From Armatimonadota bacterium (GTDB lineage Bacteria > Armatimonadota > Chthonomonadetes > Chthonomonadales > Chthonomonadaceae), in assembly GCA_026392135.1 (NCBI GenBank), contig JAPLCR010000222.1, forward strand, positions 1-13,808: DNA of 13,808 nt, read 5' to 3'. Every line of letters starts with the position of its first letter. The stretch's first letter is position 1. Below, piece by piece: positions 7,084 to 13,808 of this stretch. The position numbers and the translations under genes are program-made. The notes under the pieces are model-generated. The model was not told where the DNA came from and made no database searches. It saw only the letters and a list, made by a program, of their open reading frames with translations.

Positions 7084-8520
7084 TTAGTGTTCCTCCCCAT
7101 CGCCAGCGGTGTGCCCAGCCAAATCAGGTTCAAGGGCATGGGCGGTATGTCCGTGATGATGCCCTCGTCCAGTCATACGATATAGCAACTCTTTCATCTC
7201 AAAGTTGTTTATCATCGGCAAGACACGGAGGAAGCCGAACATCAGGAAAGTGAACTGCCCGACGGTTCCCACGAACATCCCTATATCGTAAATGGTCGGG
7301 GTAAAATAGCCCCATGAAGAGGGAAGGAAATCGCGGGTAAGGCTGACTGTAATGATAACGAATCGCTCTAGCCACATACCTAGGCTAACAAACTGGCAGA
7401 TAATGAACAGAGCTACAAGGTTGGTACGTATCTTAGGGAACCATAGGAACTGCGGCACAATTCCGTTACAGAGTATGAGCATCCAGTATGCCCAGCCGTA
7501 GGGTCCGAACATACGGAAGCGCATCATGTCGATTTCAAAAACGTTGCCGCTATACCATGAGAAGAAGCCTTCACACAGATACCCATAGAAGACGATAAGC
7601 CCCGTCGCCAGCATAACCTTCGCCATCCAGTCGATGTGGCGCATGGTGATGAAGTCTTTCATGTTGTACCATGCGCGAACGGGAATAGCGAGGGTGAGAA
7701 CCATCGCAAAGCCCGCGTAGACGGCTCCTGCAACGAAGTAGGGCGGGAAGAGCGTAACGTGCCAGCCGGGCAAGTTCGCAACGGCAAAGTCAAAGCTAAC
7801 GATACTGTGAACGGAGAGAACAAGCGGTGTTGAGAGACCAGCCAGCATAATATAAGCCGACTCGTAGCGTTGCCAGTGGCTCGCCGCACCACGCCACCCC
7901 ATGGCTAAGGCACCGAATATACCCTTAAATATCGGGTTCTTGCTCTTATCTCGTAGGCTTGCAAGGTCGGGTATAAGCCCTAAGAACCAGAAAACTGCGG
8001 AGACTGTCGCATAGGTTGATATTGCAAACACGTCCCAGAGGAGCGGGCTACGGAAGTTCGGGGTCATCGCGAGGACGTTCGGGTAGGGGAACATCCAGTA
8101 AGCCATATAGGGTCGCCCTGTGTGGAGTAGCGGGAAAAGCCCTGCACAAGCGACGGCGAAGAGGGTCATCGCCTCGGCAAAGCGGTTAATCGAGTTTCTC
8201 CAGCTCTGTTTTAGTAGCAAGAGAATGGCAGAGATTAGGGTTCCTGCGTGTCCGATACCAATCCACCAGACAAAGTTGATAATGTCCCAACCCCACATAG
8301 AGGGGTTATTGACTCCCCAGATACCGATTCCGCGATAGAGCAACCAGAGTATGACCAACCCCATTAGTTGGAGTAGCATAAATCCAACCATGAAGCAGAC
8401 CGCCCACGGAATAGTATGAGAGTTCTGATTTAGGACGACGTTATTTACTTTATCGTTTATGGTACGAAAAGTATGCTTCCCTAAGATGAGGTCGTCGTTG
8501 AGTTTTTCTCTTGCCGACAT
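7084..8520 (-). CDS. actC: Alternative complex III quinol-oxidising membrane subunit ActC (NrfD/PsrC-like)
   Basis: 478 residues with about ten membrane helices, the full length for ActC. This is the subunit that holds the quinol site at the periplasmic side of the membrane, next to the ActB iron-sulphur chain (family knowledge). Family signatures include WWIGIGHAGTLISAILLLLK with His91, Asp163 in LLWDVFAIS, SVHSIVSFDFA around His238, and GMWLERFVIIT near residues 381-391. His and Asp residues of this type have been implicated in quinol binding and proton transfer in ActC structures; I do not assign individual roles. The C-terminal tail is His-rich (GRGHHHGHTAHA). It starts right after the double stop of actB (TAA-TAG-ATG) and is followed 3 nt later by actD. 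The reading frame is intact. Confidence 0.96.
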   Translation of the reverse strand: MSAREKLNDDLILGKHTFRTINDKVNNVVLNQNSHTIPWAVCFMVGFMLLQLMGLVILWLLYRGIGIWGVNNPSMWGWDIINFVWWIGIGHAGTLISAILLLLKQSWRNSINRFAEAMTLFAVACAGLFPLLHTGRPYMAYWMFPYPNVLAMTPNFRSPLLWDVFAISTYATVSAVFWFLGLIPDLASLRDKSKNPIFKGIFGALAMGWRGAASHWQRYESAYIMLAGLSTPLVLSVHSIVSFDFAVANLPGWHVTLFPPYFVAGAVYAGFAMVLTLAIPVRAWYNMKDFITMRHIDWMAKVMLATGLIVFYGYLCEGFFSWYSGNVFEIDMMRFRMFGPYGWAYWMLILCNGIVPQFLWFPKIRTNLVALFIICQFVSLGMWLERFVIITVSLTRDFLPSSWGYFTPTIYDIGMFVGTVGQFTFLMFGFLRVLPMINNFEMKELLYRMTGRGHHHGHTAHALEPDLAGHTAGDGEEH

Positions 8521-8523
8521 CTA

Positions 8524-8913
8524 TTAGGACTCCTTCCCAAGTTTGGGATTGGGATTCCGCAGACGGGTAAGATACGTCGTTCGCGGTTTCGTGTTCAGCT
8601 CTTCCAGCAGAATATAGTTTTGAGGTTGCTTTTTCACTTTGGCAATTTCGCTTTTGGGGTCGTTCATATCGCCGAAGGTGATAGATTTTGTGGGGCACGC
8701 CTGCTGGCACGCGGATACCACCTCTCCATCTTTAATGGGTCGCCCCTCTTTTTTCGCCTCAATGCGTGCCGCGCTAATACGTTGCACACAGTAGGTACAC
8801 TTCTCCATAACTCCTCTAGCACGCATGGTTACGTTAGGGTTTCGCGCCAGCATAGTTACGGCGTAAGGCTCTTCCGTATGGTCTGTGTAGTTAAGGAAGT
8901 TGAAACGGCGCAC
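8524..8913 (-). CDS. actB: ActB C-terminal iron-sulphur fragment (downstream of in-frame stop)
   Basis: 129 codons from a GTG at 8911-8913. They are in the same frame as the upstream ActB part and separated from it only by TAA and one Lys codon. The sequence RRFNFLNY continues the family motif CPYKVRRFNF. It then supplies the fourth cysteine group of the ferredoxin-like domain: Cys39 and Cys42 (CTYC), Cys69 and Cys73 (CQQACP). In NrfC/PsrB-like folds these ligands share clusters with the first cysteine group, which lies in the other fragment. Full cluster assembly would thus need both pieces to associate, or readthrough. No Shine-Dalgarno precedes the GTG; reinitiation after the nearby TAA is conceivable. 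The end overlaps nothing and is 3 nt from actC. Confidence 0.85.
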   Translation of the reverse strand: MRRFNFLNYTDHTEEPYAVTMLARNPNVTMRARGVMEKCTYCVQRISAARIEAKKEGRPIKDGEVVSACQQACPTKSITFGDMNDPKSEIAKVKKQPQNYILLEELNTKPRTTYLTRLRNPNPKLGKES

Positions 8914-8916
8914 TTT

Positions 8917-8919
8917 TTA
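8917..8919 (-). other. In-frame TAA stop interrupting actB at a conserved Tyr codon
   Basis: Minus-strand codons read TGC-CCG-TAA-AAA-GTG-CGC-CGT (C-P-stop-K-V-R-R). ActB homologues, as I recall them, read C-P-Y-K-V-R-R at this site. One base change (TAT or TAC to TAA) explains it, with no insertion or deletion. The flanking residues are unchanged on both sides, which argues against long-standing decay. TAA is neither a selenocysteine nor a pyrrolysine codon. Confidence 0.9.
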
Positions 8920-11667
8920 CGGGCAGTTATTGGAACAGTATTTTGTACCGATACAGCGGTTATAGACCATCTGATTTAGACCATCATGGCTGTGTACGGT
9001 TGCGGCAACAGGGCAGACGGGTTCGCACGGCGCGAGTTCGCACATCTGACACCCAACCGGCTGGAAGTAGGTCTGCGGGTTACTAAGACTGCCCTTGTAG
9101 TAGCGGTCTATGCGAATCCAGTGCATTTCGCGCCCGCGCATTACAAGGTCTTTCCCAACAATCGCGATATTGTTCTCCGCCTGACAGGCAATGGTGCAGG
9201 TGTTACACCCTGTACAGGTATTCAGGTCAATCGACATCGCCCAAGCGTTGTACTCTTTGTAGTCGTAATCTACGCCGCCGATACTGCCCAGCTCTTCGCG
9301 CCCACCAACGACTTTGGGATACATGGAGACAGGCTCTTCTTTTTCGTGATGCCCTTCGCCATGCCCCGCAGGCTTGGGTCCCTCTTCAGGCTCTCCAAAT
9401 TTGCCCTGCTTATACTCTTCAAGAGTTGTCAGTCGGATAATATCGCGCTTAAAGGTACTGTCGACATCTTTCCCATTGGTCTCTTCGATAATGTTGTGGT
9501 TTTCGGTGGTGGCAATCTTCCACGTTCCACCCGCCTTCTTAATGGAGACTCCGGTACTAACCCAGAGCGCGCCTGTAGAGCGAAGCTGATTTGCATCGAA
9601 ACCTGCGCCGTCCCAACCATTGACGGGCATTATTCCTTTACCACCTGCCGCAATTGCACCGCCCTTGATACGCCCATAGCCGAGGTGCAGTGTAATGGAG
9701 TTGTCTGCATGACCGAAAGCCAACCAGACGGGACCTTTTACCTTGCGATTACCAAGCTCAACTTCAACGATGTCCTCATTACTCACACCGAGTTGTTTGG
9801 CGGTCGCGACGCTCATTAGCACTGCGTTATCCCATGTCAATTTGGTCATGGGCTTAGGCAGCTCTTGAAGCCAACCGTTATTTGCGTAACGCCCATCCCA
9901 TACGGTGGGGTCGGGGGCGAATACGACTTCGATGTTTTGCGGGTTGCCGGATGGGATCGCCTGAAGAGATATTCCTGGAGCAAAATCGGGCTTGAGCGCG
10001 ACCACTATCGGTGCTTCGGCGGTTGCAGGAACGACTCCCTCATTCAAAATTTTACGCCATGCTTTATCAAAGTTGGTGATATTGAGGCGTGCCTTCCAGT
10101 ATCCGCGCACTGCCTCTTCGCTTGTTGCAGGCTTACCTTGCAGGGCGGCGAGCAGTTCAAGCGCAGATTTTGACACCTCATAGATAGGGTTGATAAGCGG
10201 TTGAACAATGGAAACCGTTCCATCGTAGGCACGCGCATCCCCCCACGCCTCTAGGAAGTGTGCTTCTGGGATATGCCAGTCGGCAATAAAGCCTGTTTCA
10301 TCACGGTGTAGCCCAAGGTGTACGGTAAAGGGCACTGTGACAAGGTTCGCACCAAACTGGAGGTCAACGGGAGCGTGGTAGGCGGGGTTCGCACCAAGTA
10401 TCAGTAGAACATCTACTTTTTGCCCTTGAATATCCGCTATGAGTGAGCGCATATCTTCCGTTTGCTGAGAGGGCAGTGCCTCCACTGGGTTGGTGTAGAC
10501 AAGAGTGCTACCTACTGCACCTAGCTGAGCGTTAATGGCATGAACAAGGGCTTGCGTTGCAGGGCTAAGATGCTCACCTGCTATCACGAGGGAGCGCCCT
10601 CTGTTTTCATTCAGGTCTTCTACAACCGCGTCTATCCAAGTAGCAGTGACGGGGGGCGGGGTAATACCTGTTACGCCGACTTTCGCCGCGATCGCCGCGA
10701 CAATCGCTTCCATATCGCTTACCCGCGCCGGGAAGCGGTGGTCAGCCATGCCGCCCGTGAGTTTCGGGGTACACTCAACCGCATACAGGCGGTTCATCTC
10801 TTTTCTCTCTTCGGTCACACGGCGTTTATCGCTAAAATCGCGAGAAAACCGCACGCTTCCGGGGTGATTTGCAAAGAAATCACTGTCTATAGAGAGGATA
10901 CGCTCTGCTTTATCAAACTGATAAACGGTATTAACGACCTTCCCGAAGGCTAGCTGGGAGGCTTGGCGCACGTTGTCTTGTGAGATGGGGTCGTACTGCA
11001 CCCATTTTGCTTGCGGATGGAGCGCAAGGAAGGCTTGTATCTGAGCGTATAGCGTTGGAGAGGTGACGGTTTCCGTAAGTATACGAATACCGCTGCCCTG
11101 TTTGTCTTTTTGCTTGAGAAGGCTCTCACGTGCCGCTGTCAGAAAAGCATCATACGAATTAGGCTGCCCTTTACCGAAGACGGTTTTAGAGCGGTCTGCA
11201 TCGTAGAGACTGAGTATCTCCGCTTGCGCGAAGGCATCGGTGGAGCCTAGTGAAGCGGGATGTGCGGGGTTGCCTTCGATTTTGGTGGGTCGTCCCTCAT
11301 GGCTTTCCACAACGATACCGCGCCCATACCCCTGAAAGAGGGCAGTGGATGCGTAGTAGAGTGCCCTTCCCGGAACGGTGTTTTCGGGGGCTTTCACGTA
11401 AGGAACGATACGGTCTTGGGGCAGGAAGCGACAGCCTGACAGCCCTGCGAGGGCAAGAGAGGCTCCCGATAGCGTCATAAACTGACGGCGATCCATCTTC
11501 ATGTTTAGCGGGCGGGCTATTTGTGGAAACTCATCGTTTAGGAACTGCTGGAACTCATCGGTTCCGGCAAGTTCTCCCAGACCACGCCACATCTCCTGCC
11601 CTTTTTTGTCGGCAAGGCTTTCGCGTATCTGTTCGATATTGAGTTTTGTCTTCTGCGGATTCTCCAT
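8917..11667 (-). CDS. actB: Alternative complex III ActB, molybdopterin-oxidoreductase-like plus iron-sulphur domain (N-terminal 916 residues)
   Basis: Large periplasmic subunit of ACIII. After a 50-residue leader, DRRQFMTLSGASLALAGLSG with Cys79 is a twin-arginine-type signal plus lipobox, consistent with the lipid-anchored ActB seen in ACIII structures. The central part (about 90-740) resembles molybdopterin oxidoreductases; ActB homologues are known to lack the cofactor. The C-terminal NrfC-like domain begins near residue 800. Cysteine groups are 818/821/824/828, 873/876/881/885 and 905/911/915, after which TAA stops the frame at residue 916. With the four Cys of the downstream fragment this makes 15 ligands, matching three [4Fe-4S] and one [3Fe-4S]. 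The full-length form would be about 1,047 residues, normal for ActB. AGGTG lies 8 nt before the ATG. The fragment 8524-8913 is its continuation. Confidence 0.94.
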   Translation of the reverse strand: MENPQKTKLNIEQIRESLADKKGQEMWRGLGELAGTDEFQQFLNDEFPQIARPLNMKMDRRQFMTLSGASLALAGLSGCRFLPQDRIVPYVKAPENTVPGRALYYASTALFQGYGRGIVVESHEGRPTKIEGNPAHPASLGSTDAFAQAEILSLYDADRSKTVFGKGQPNSYDAFLTAARESLLKQKDKQGSGIRILTETVTSPTLYAQIQAFLALHPQAKWVQYDPISQDNVRQASQLAFGKVVNTVYQFDKAERILSIDSDFFANHPGSVRFSRDFSDKRRVTEERKEMNRLYAVECTPKLTGGMADHRFPARVSDMEAIVAAIAAKVGVTGITPPPVTATWIDAVVEDLNENRGRSLVIAGEHLSPATQALVHAINAQLGAVGSTLVYTNPVEALPSQQTEDMRSLIADIQGQKVDVLLILGANPAYHAPVDLQFGANLVTVPFTVHLGLHRDETGFIADWHIPEAHFLEAWGDARAYDGTVSIVQPLINPIYEVSKSALELLAALQGKPATSEEAVRGYWKARLNITNFDKAWRKILNEGVVPATAEAPIVVALKPDFAPGISLQAIPSGNPQNIEVVFAPDPTVWDGRYANNGWLQELPKPMTKLTWDNAVLMSVATAKQLGVSNEDIVEVELGNRKVKGPVWLAFGHADNSITLHLGYGRIKGGAIAAGGKGIMPVNGWDGAGFDANQLRSTGALWVSTGVSIKKAGGTWKIATTENHNIIEETNGKDVDSTFKRDIIRLTTLEEYKQGKFGEPEEGPKPAGHGEGHHEKEEPVSMYPKVVGGREELGSIGGVDYDYKEYNAWAMSIDLNTCTGCNTCTIACQAENNIAIVGKDLVMRGREMHWIRIDRYYKGSLSNPQTYFQPVGCQMCELAPCEPVCPVAATVHSHDGLNQMVYNRCIGTKYCSNNCP

Positions 11668-11714
11668 AATGTGGACACCTAGTTAGTAGGACGTTGTGCG
11701 AACGAAAATTGTGC

Positions 11715-12449
11715 TTAGCGGTGACATATCCAGCAGTCAGCCAACTGCTTCTTCTTTATGCCGAACTTCTTCACCCACGCCTCCCCTTTAGCTAGCTCTT
11801 CAGGAGTTCGCGTATGCTCGCCGCTGTTGAGAATGTCGCGCTCTTCAGGAAGCAGGTCTGCGTATTCGTGGTCGGTTCCCTTTAGTCCCTTTTCGTAGAT
11901 ACTAAACACCTTATCGGGGTCGTTCACAAATTTTTCGGGATTGCGGTGGCAGTTAAGACACCAGACCATGAAGAAGGCTTTACCTTTGGAGGCGAGCTGC
12001 ATCTGCTGGACGGAGCCGTGACAGATATTGCAGTTCAACCCACGCTTGATGTGAATACTGTGGTTGAAGTAGACGAACTCAGGAACTTTGTTCACCTGCG
12101 CCCACTTGATAGGCGTGTTCGTCTTATAGCTCTGGCGCACTGGCTCCAGCAGAGGGCTGTTTGTCCAGATTTGTGAGTGGCAGGACATACAGGTCTCAGT
12201 AGGCGGAACGGTGGCGTGTGCAGAGTTCTCCACGTTCGAGTGGCAGTATCTACAGTCTATCCCTAGTTCGCTGACGTGGTGTTCATGGCTAAATGGAACA
12301 GGTTGGTCGGCAACCATACCTACTTTGGTATTGTAGGAGGCGCGGCTAACCCCTGTACCAATGAGGAGAAGTAGTAGGGGCCCCGTCGCGAGGAGGATAA
12401 GGCTAAATTTTGCGAGGATGTTCGCCCTCGGATGAAATATCTGAGCCAT
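11715..12449 (-). CDS. actA: Alternative complex III pentahaem cytochrome c ActA
   Basis: 244 residues. An N-terminal hydrophobic helix (about 13-33) acts as membrane anchor or uncleaved signal. The periplasmic domain follows, with five CxxCH haem sites at residues 66-70 (CRYCH), 87-91 (CMSCH), 140-144 (CNICH), 164-168 (CLNCH) and 239-243 (CWICH). Extra His residues such as FSHEHH and FNHSIHIKRG are probable distal haem ligands. Five haems and a first position in the operon are the hallmarks of ActA, which takes electrons from the ActB clusters and hands them to ActE or to the oxidase. The protein ends one residue after the last haem motif. GGAG lies 8 nt before the ATG. A candidate promoter sits about 90-125 nt upstream. 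Confidence 0.96.
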   Translation of the reverse strand: MAQIFHPRANILAKFSLILLATGPLLLLLIGTGVSRASYNTKVGMVADQPVPFSHEHHVSELGIDCRYCHSNVENSAHATVPPTETCMSCHSQIWTNSPLLEPVRQSYKTNTPIKWAQVNKVPEFVYFNHSIHIKRGLNCNICHGSVQQMQLASKGKAFFMVWCLNCHRNPEKFVNDPDKVFSIYEKGLKGTDHEYADLLPEERDILNSGEHTRTPEELAKGEAWVKKFGIKKKQLADCWICHR

Positions 12450-12471
12450 ACAGGCAACTCCATGTATGTTT

Positions 12472-12495
12472 GGGCAGGAGGAAAATTCCTCGCCC
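12472..12495 (-). promoter_or_regulatory. Imperfect hairpin in the act-operon 5' leader
   Basis: On the minus strand GGGC-GAGGA pairs with TCCTC-(CT)-GCCC, a 9-bp stem with a two-base bulge and a four-base loop. It lies 23-46 nt before the actA start codon, inside the presumed leader. The CCTCC it contains could pair with GGAG-type sequences, so an effect on translation of actA is conceivable, but nothing shows it. Confidence 0.3.
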
Positions 12496-12543
12496 TGTCT
12501 CCGTATGTGTTTTGATTTTAATCTCTTTCACACGGTTGAATAG

Positions 12544-12573
12544 AGTATAGCCAATAGCAGGGGAGCAAGTCAA
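12544..12573 (-). promoter_or_regulatory. Sigma-70-like promoter for the act-cta operon
   Basis: On the minus strand TTGACT (12568-12573) and TATACT (12544-12549) are separated by 18 bp, each one base from the bacterial consensus. Transcription would start near 12537, leaving a leader of about 87 nt before actA. It is the only good -35/-10 pair I found in the 344-nt gene-free stretch 12450-12793. That stretch otherwise holds the leader hairpin, the terminator of the upstream gene and no credible ORF. Confidence 0.65.
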
Positions 12574-12730
12574 GAGGTATTTTACTATCTTGTGCATTTT
12601 TTCACGATGTTAGGCTTCGCTCTACTTTGCGATTAGGCGACGCTAAAATCTCGTTTTGATGAGATAGGTGCGGAAGGAGGCAAAATGGTCTGTATTCTGC
12701 CTCTTCTGGTAAGAGTACCAGTATGACAAA

Positions 12731-12758
12731 ACCCTCCCAGAAGTTGAACTGGGAGGGT
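12731..12758 (-). terminator. Rho-independent terminator of the PEP-CTERM gene
   Basis: A perfect 10-bp inverted repeat (ACCCTCCCAG / CTGGGAGGGT) with an 8-nt loop begins 36 nt past the PEP-CTERM stop codon. On the minus strand the stem runs into TTTTGTC, a short T-tract, which gives the terminator direction. A second small hairpin (CTGGTA/TACCAG, 12706-12721) follows it. Together they separate the PEP-CTERM gene from the respiratory operon. Confidence 0.8.
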
Positions 12759-12793
12759 ATACGAGACTATGGCAATACAAGAGACGCTAAAAA

Positions 12794-13531
12794 CTACTTT
12801 GTTCGGTAGCGGCGATACCTGCGGAAGCCGACCATTAGAGAGCTTGCGCTCATACTGGCTAGGAGGGCGACAGTTCCGGGTTCAGGTACGGTGAGCTTTG
12901 CAAGAAGGCGCGGTCCCGATAGCGAACCTCCAAACTGAAAGTAGACATTCTGAAATCGACGCGTCAGCCGAACAAAGTTAAAGCCCTTGGCGGAGTTCAA
13001 GTTGAACGTCATCTCGTTCTGCACAAGTGTAGAGGTCAACACAGTGTTAGAGGAGGAGGTTTTACTTATTCCGTTCACGATACCGCCCTTGATGCCGCTA
13101 ACGGTAGTGATAGCCTCGTTTGTGCTACTGGGGCCCGCGATACCCGAATTGAACTGCCACATAGAACCGATGCTGGAGGCCGTTTTGTTCCAGATGATGG
13201 AGGTTCCTGTCGCCGAGGCAGACGCAGGAGACAGAGAAGCAGACAAATTTGTTCGCTGCCAGTAGATACCAGTGAGTACATCTGTGCTTTGCAACGCGAT
13301 GCCTGAGCCGTTTATTACCTGCACCGAAAGGTTATTTGTTGCTGAATCGTAGACGAAGTTCGCCCAACCAACGAGAGAGGTTCCCGTCGCGGCATTCGTT
13401 CCATTCACGGAAAAGGAGAGCGACGCGGCGGACGCAGAGAGTGCAGAGCTGAAAAGACAGCCCGCCAATAGCCCTAGTATTACTAAGGGCTTCCACATCT
13501 TGAACTGGTTACGTATCGTATTTCTCATCAT
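12794..13531 (-). CDS. PEP-CTERM sorting-domain secreted protein of unknown function
   Basis: 245 residues. The N-terminus is a Sec signal peptide (basic MMRNTIRNQFKMWK, then VILGLLAGCLFSSALSASA). The middle is rich in Ser, Thr, Asn and Gly and looks like a beta-rich extracellular domain with no motif I recognise. The C-terminus is a classic PEP-CTERM signal: VPEPG at 215-219, a hydrophobic stretch (TVALLASMSASSLMVGF) and a basic tail (RRYRRYRTK). Such proteins are recognised by exosortase (EpsH family) and released to the envelope or extracellular matrix; no exosortase is in this window. AAGGA lies only 1 nt before the first ATG and 4 nt before the second (13526-13528), so the second may be the true start. 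It has its own terminator and is not functionally tied to the respiration genes. Confidence 0.85.
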   Translation of the reverse strand: MMRNTIRNQFKMWKPLVILGLLAGCLFSSALSASAASLSFSVNGTNAATGTSLVGWANFVYDSATNNLSVQVINGSGIALQSTDVLTGIYWQRTNLSASLSPASASATGTSIIWNKTASSIGSMWQFNSGIAGPSSTNEAITTVSGIKGGIVNGISKTSSSNTVLTSTLVQNEMTFNLNSAKGFNFVRLTRRFQNVYFQFGGSLSGPRLLAKLTVPEPGTVALLASMSASSLMVGFRRYRRYRTK

Positions 13532-13578
13532 TTCCTTGCTTCCATCACGGGAGGCGAAAAGTTCCCACTTATATAGTA

Positions 13579-13592
13579 CGCTAAAGTTAGCG
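13579..13592. promoter_or_regulatory. Perfect 14-bp palindrome upstream of the PEP-CTERM gene
   Basis: CGCTAAAGTTAGCG has 6-bp arms (CGCTAA/TTAGCG) around a 2-bp centre and lies about 50 bp before the PEP-CTERM start. It could be an operator for a dimeric regulator or a small hairpin in the mRNA leader. Only one copy is present, so this is a weak call. Confidence 0.3.
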
Positions 13593-13660
13593 CAATCGTC
13601 ACTGCTAAGTCTACTAGGTTCGCAGGTTGTACCGCCCTAATCGGGCTTCCACCTATTTCT

Positions 13661-13666
13661 ATTATA
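13661..13666 (-). promoter_or_regulatory. Candidate -10 element for the PEP-CTERM gene
   Basis: TATAAT on the minus strand, preceded by TG (TGTATAAT), lies 130 bp before the PEP-CTERM start. No matching -35 hexamer is found 16-19 bp upstream, so it would depend on an extended -10 or an activator. The implied leader of about 120 nt contains a GCCC-GATTA-GGGC hairpin (13633-13645) and the palindrome at 13579. The 277 bp from 13532 to the right edge contain no other supported feature. Confidence 0.35.
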
Positions 13667-13808
13667 CACTATATCGAGGATACGGGCTGCGTAAGAGTTC
13701 AGGGTTATGGGAGTAGAAATTAGGCAGGGTGGGGCAAGGAACTCTTTAGCGCCTTTTGCATCATGTTCTGACAGGCAGTGAGTGTCTCTTCTCCTCTGAG
13801 TTTCCATG

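Noticed and set aside
8917..8919. Recoding of the actB stop as selenocysteine or pyrrolysine
   Set aside because: The codon is TAA; those amino acids use TGA and TAG, and the family residue here is Tyr, not a catalytic Cys or Lys.
8986..9819. A 277-codon plus-strand ORF
   Set aside because: It lies entirely antisense to actB, whose cysteine motifs and family match are clear; its product has no recognisable domain.
12403..12597. A 64-codon minus-strand ORF overlapping the start of actA
   Set aside because: It spans the promoter and leader of actA in another frame and its product is unlike any protein family I know.
12600..12700. Possible riboswitch or small RNA in the gap between the PEP-CTERM gene and actA
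   Set aside because: No conserved riboswitch core or strong long stem is visible; only the terminator and the operon promoter stand out in the gap.
13637..13807. A 56-codon minus-strand ORF at the right edge (METQRRRDTHCLSEH...)
   Set aside because: It covers the candidate -10 element of the PEP-CTERM gene, has no Shine-Dalgarno or domain, and its composition resembles spurious ORFs read through intergenic repeat-like DNA.

Overview
The window is almost entirely one leftward (minus-strand) respiratory gene cluster. It joins a complete alternative complex III (ACIII, the cytochrome bc1-independent quinol:cytochrome c oxidoreductase) to an SCO copper chaperone and a caa3-type (A2 subfamily) haem-copper oxidase. 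Read in the direction of transcription, from high to low coordinates, the order is: a secreted PEP-CTERM protein with its own terminator; a sigma-70-like promoter; actA (pentahaem cytochrome); actB (split by an in-frame stop); actC; actD (split by a frameshift); actE (monohaem lipoprotein); actF; a 188-residue single-helix protein with a conserved-looking YGW/IPI/AM block; SCO1/SenC; ctaC (CuA plus fused cytochrome c); ctaD; and the first 165 codons of ctaE, cut by the left edge.

Genes are tightly packed: several neighbours overlap or lie 0-3 nt apart, and the largest gaps inside the cluster are 59, 47 and 19 nt. The cluster therefore looks like one transcription unit starting near 12537 and running out of the window. 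The biochemistry is coherent. Quinol is oxidised at the ActC/ActF membrane modules. Electrons pass through the ActB iron-sulphur clusters and the ActA/ActE haems to the cytochrome c domain fused to CtaC, then to CuA and the haem a/a3-CuB site of CtaD. The SCO protein delivers copper to CuA.

The most unusual feature is that two ACIII genes are interrupted while everything around them is intact. actB has a single in-frame TAA at 8917-8919, where I recall the family having a Tyr codon (CP-Y-KVRRFNF), between the third and fourth iron-sulphur cysteine motifs. actD has lost about 62 bp encoding the loop between its two membrane helices, which shifts the frame. Whether these are sequence or assembly errors, real gene decay, or expressed split subunits cannot be decided from the sequence alone.

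The organism is a Gram-negative, aerobic, mid-GC bacterium. ACIII next to an A2-type caa3 oxidase plus a PEP-CTERM protein fits Armatimonadota, Acidobacteriota or Planctomycetota. Armatimonadota is my best guess, but it is a guess. There is no sign of phage, insertion sequences, CRISPR, tRNA or rRNA.
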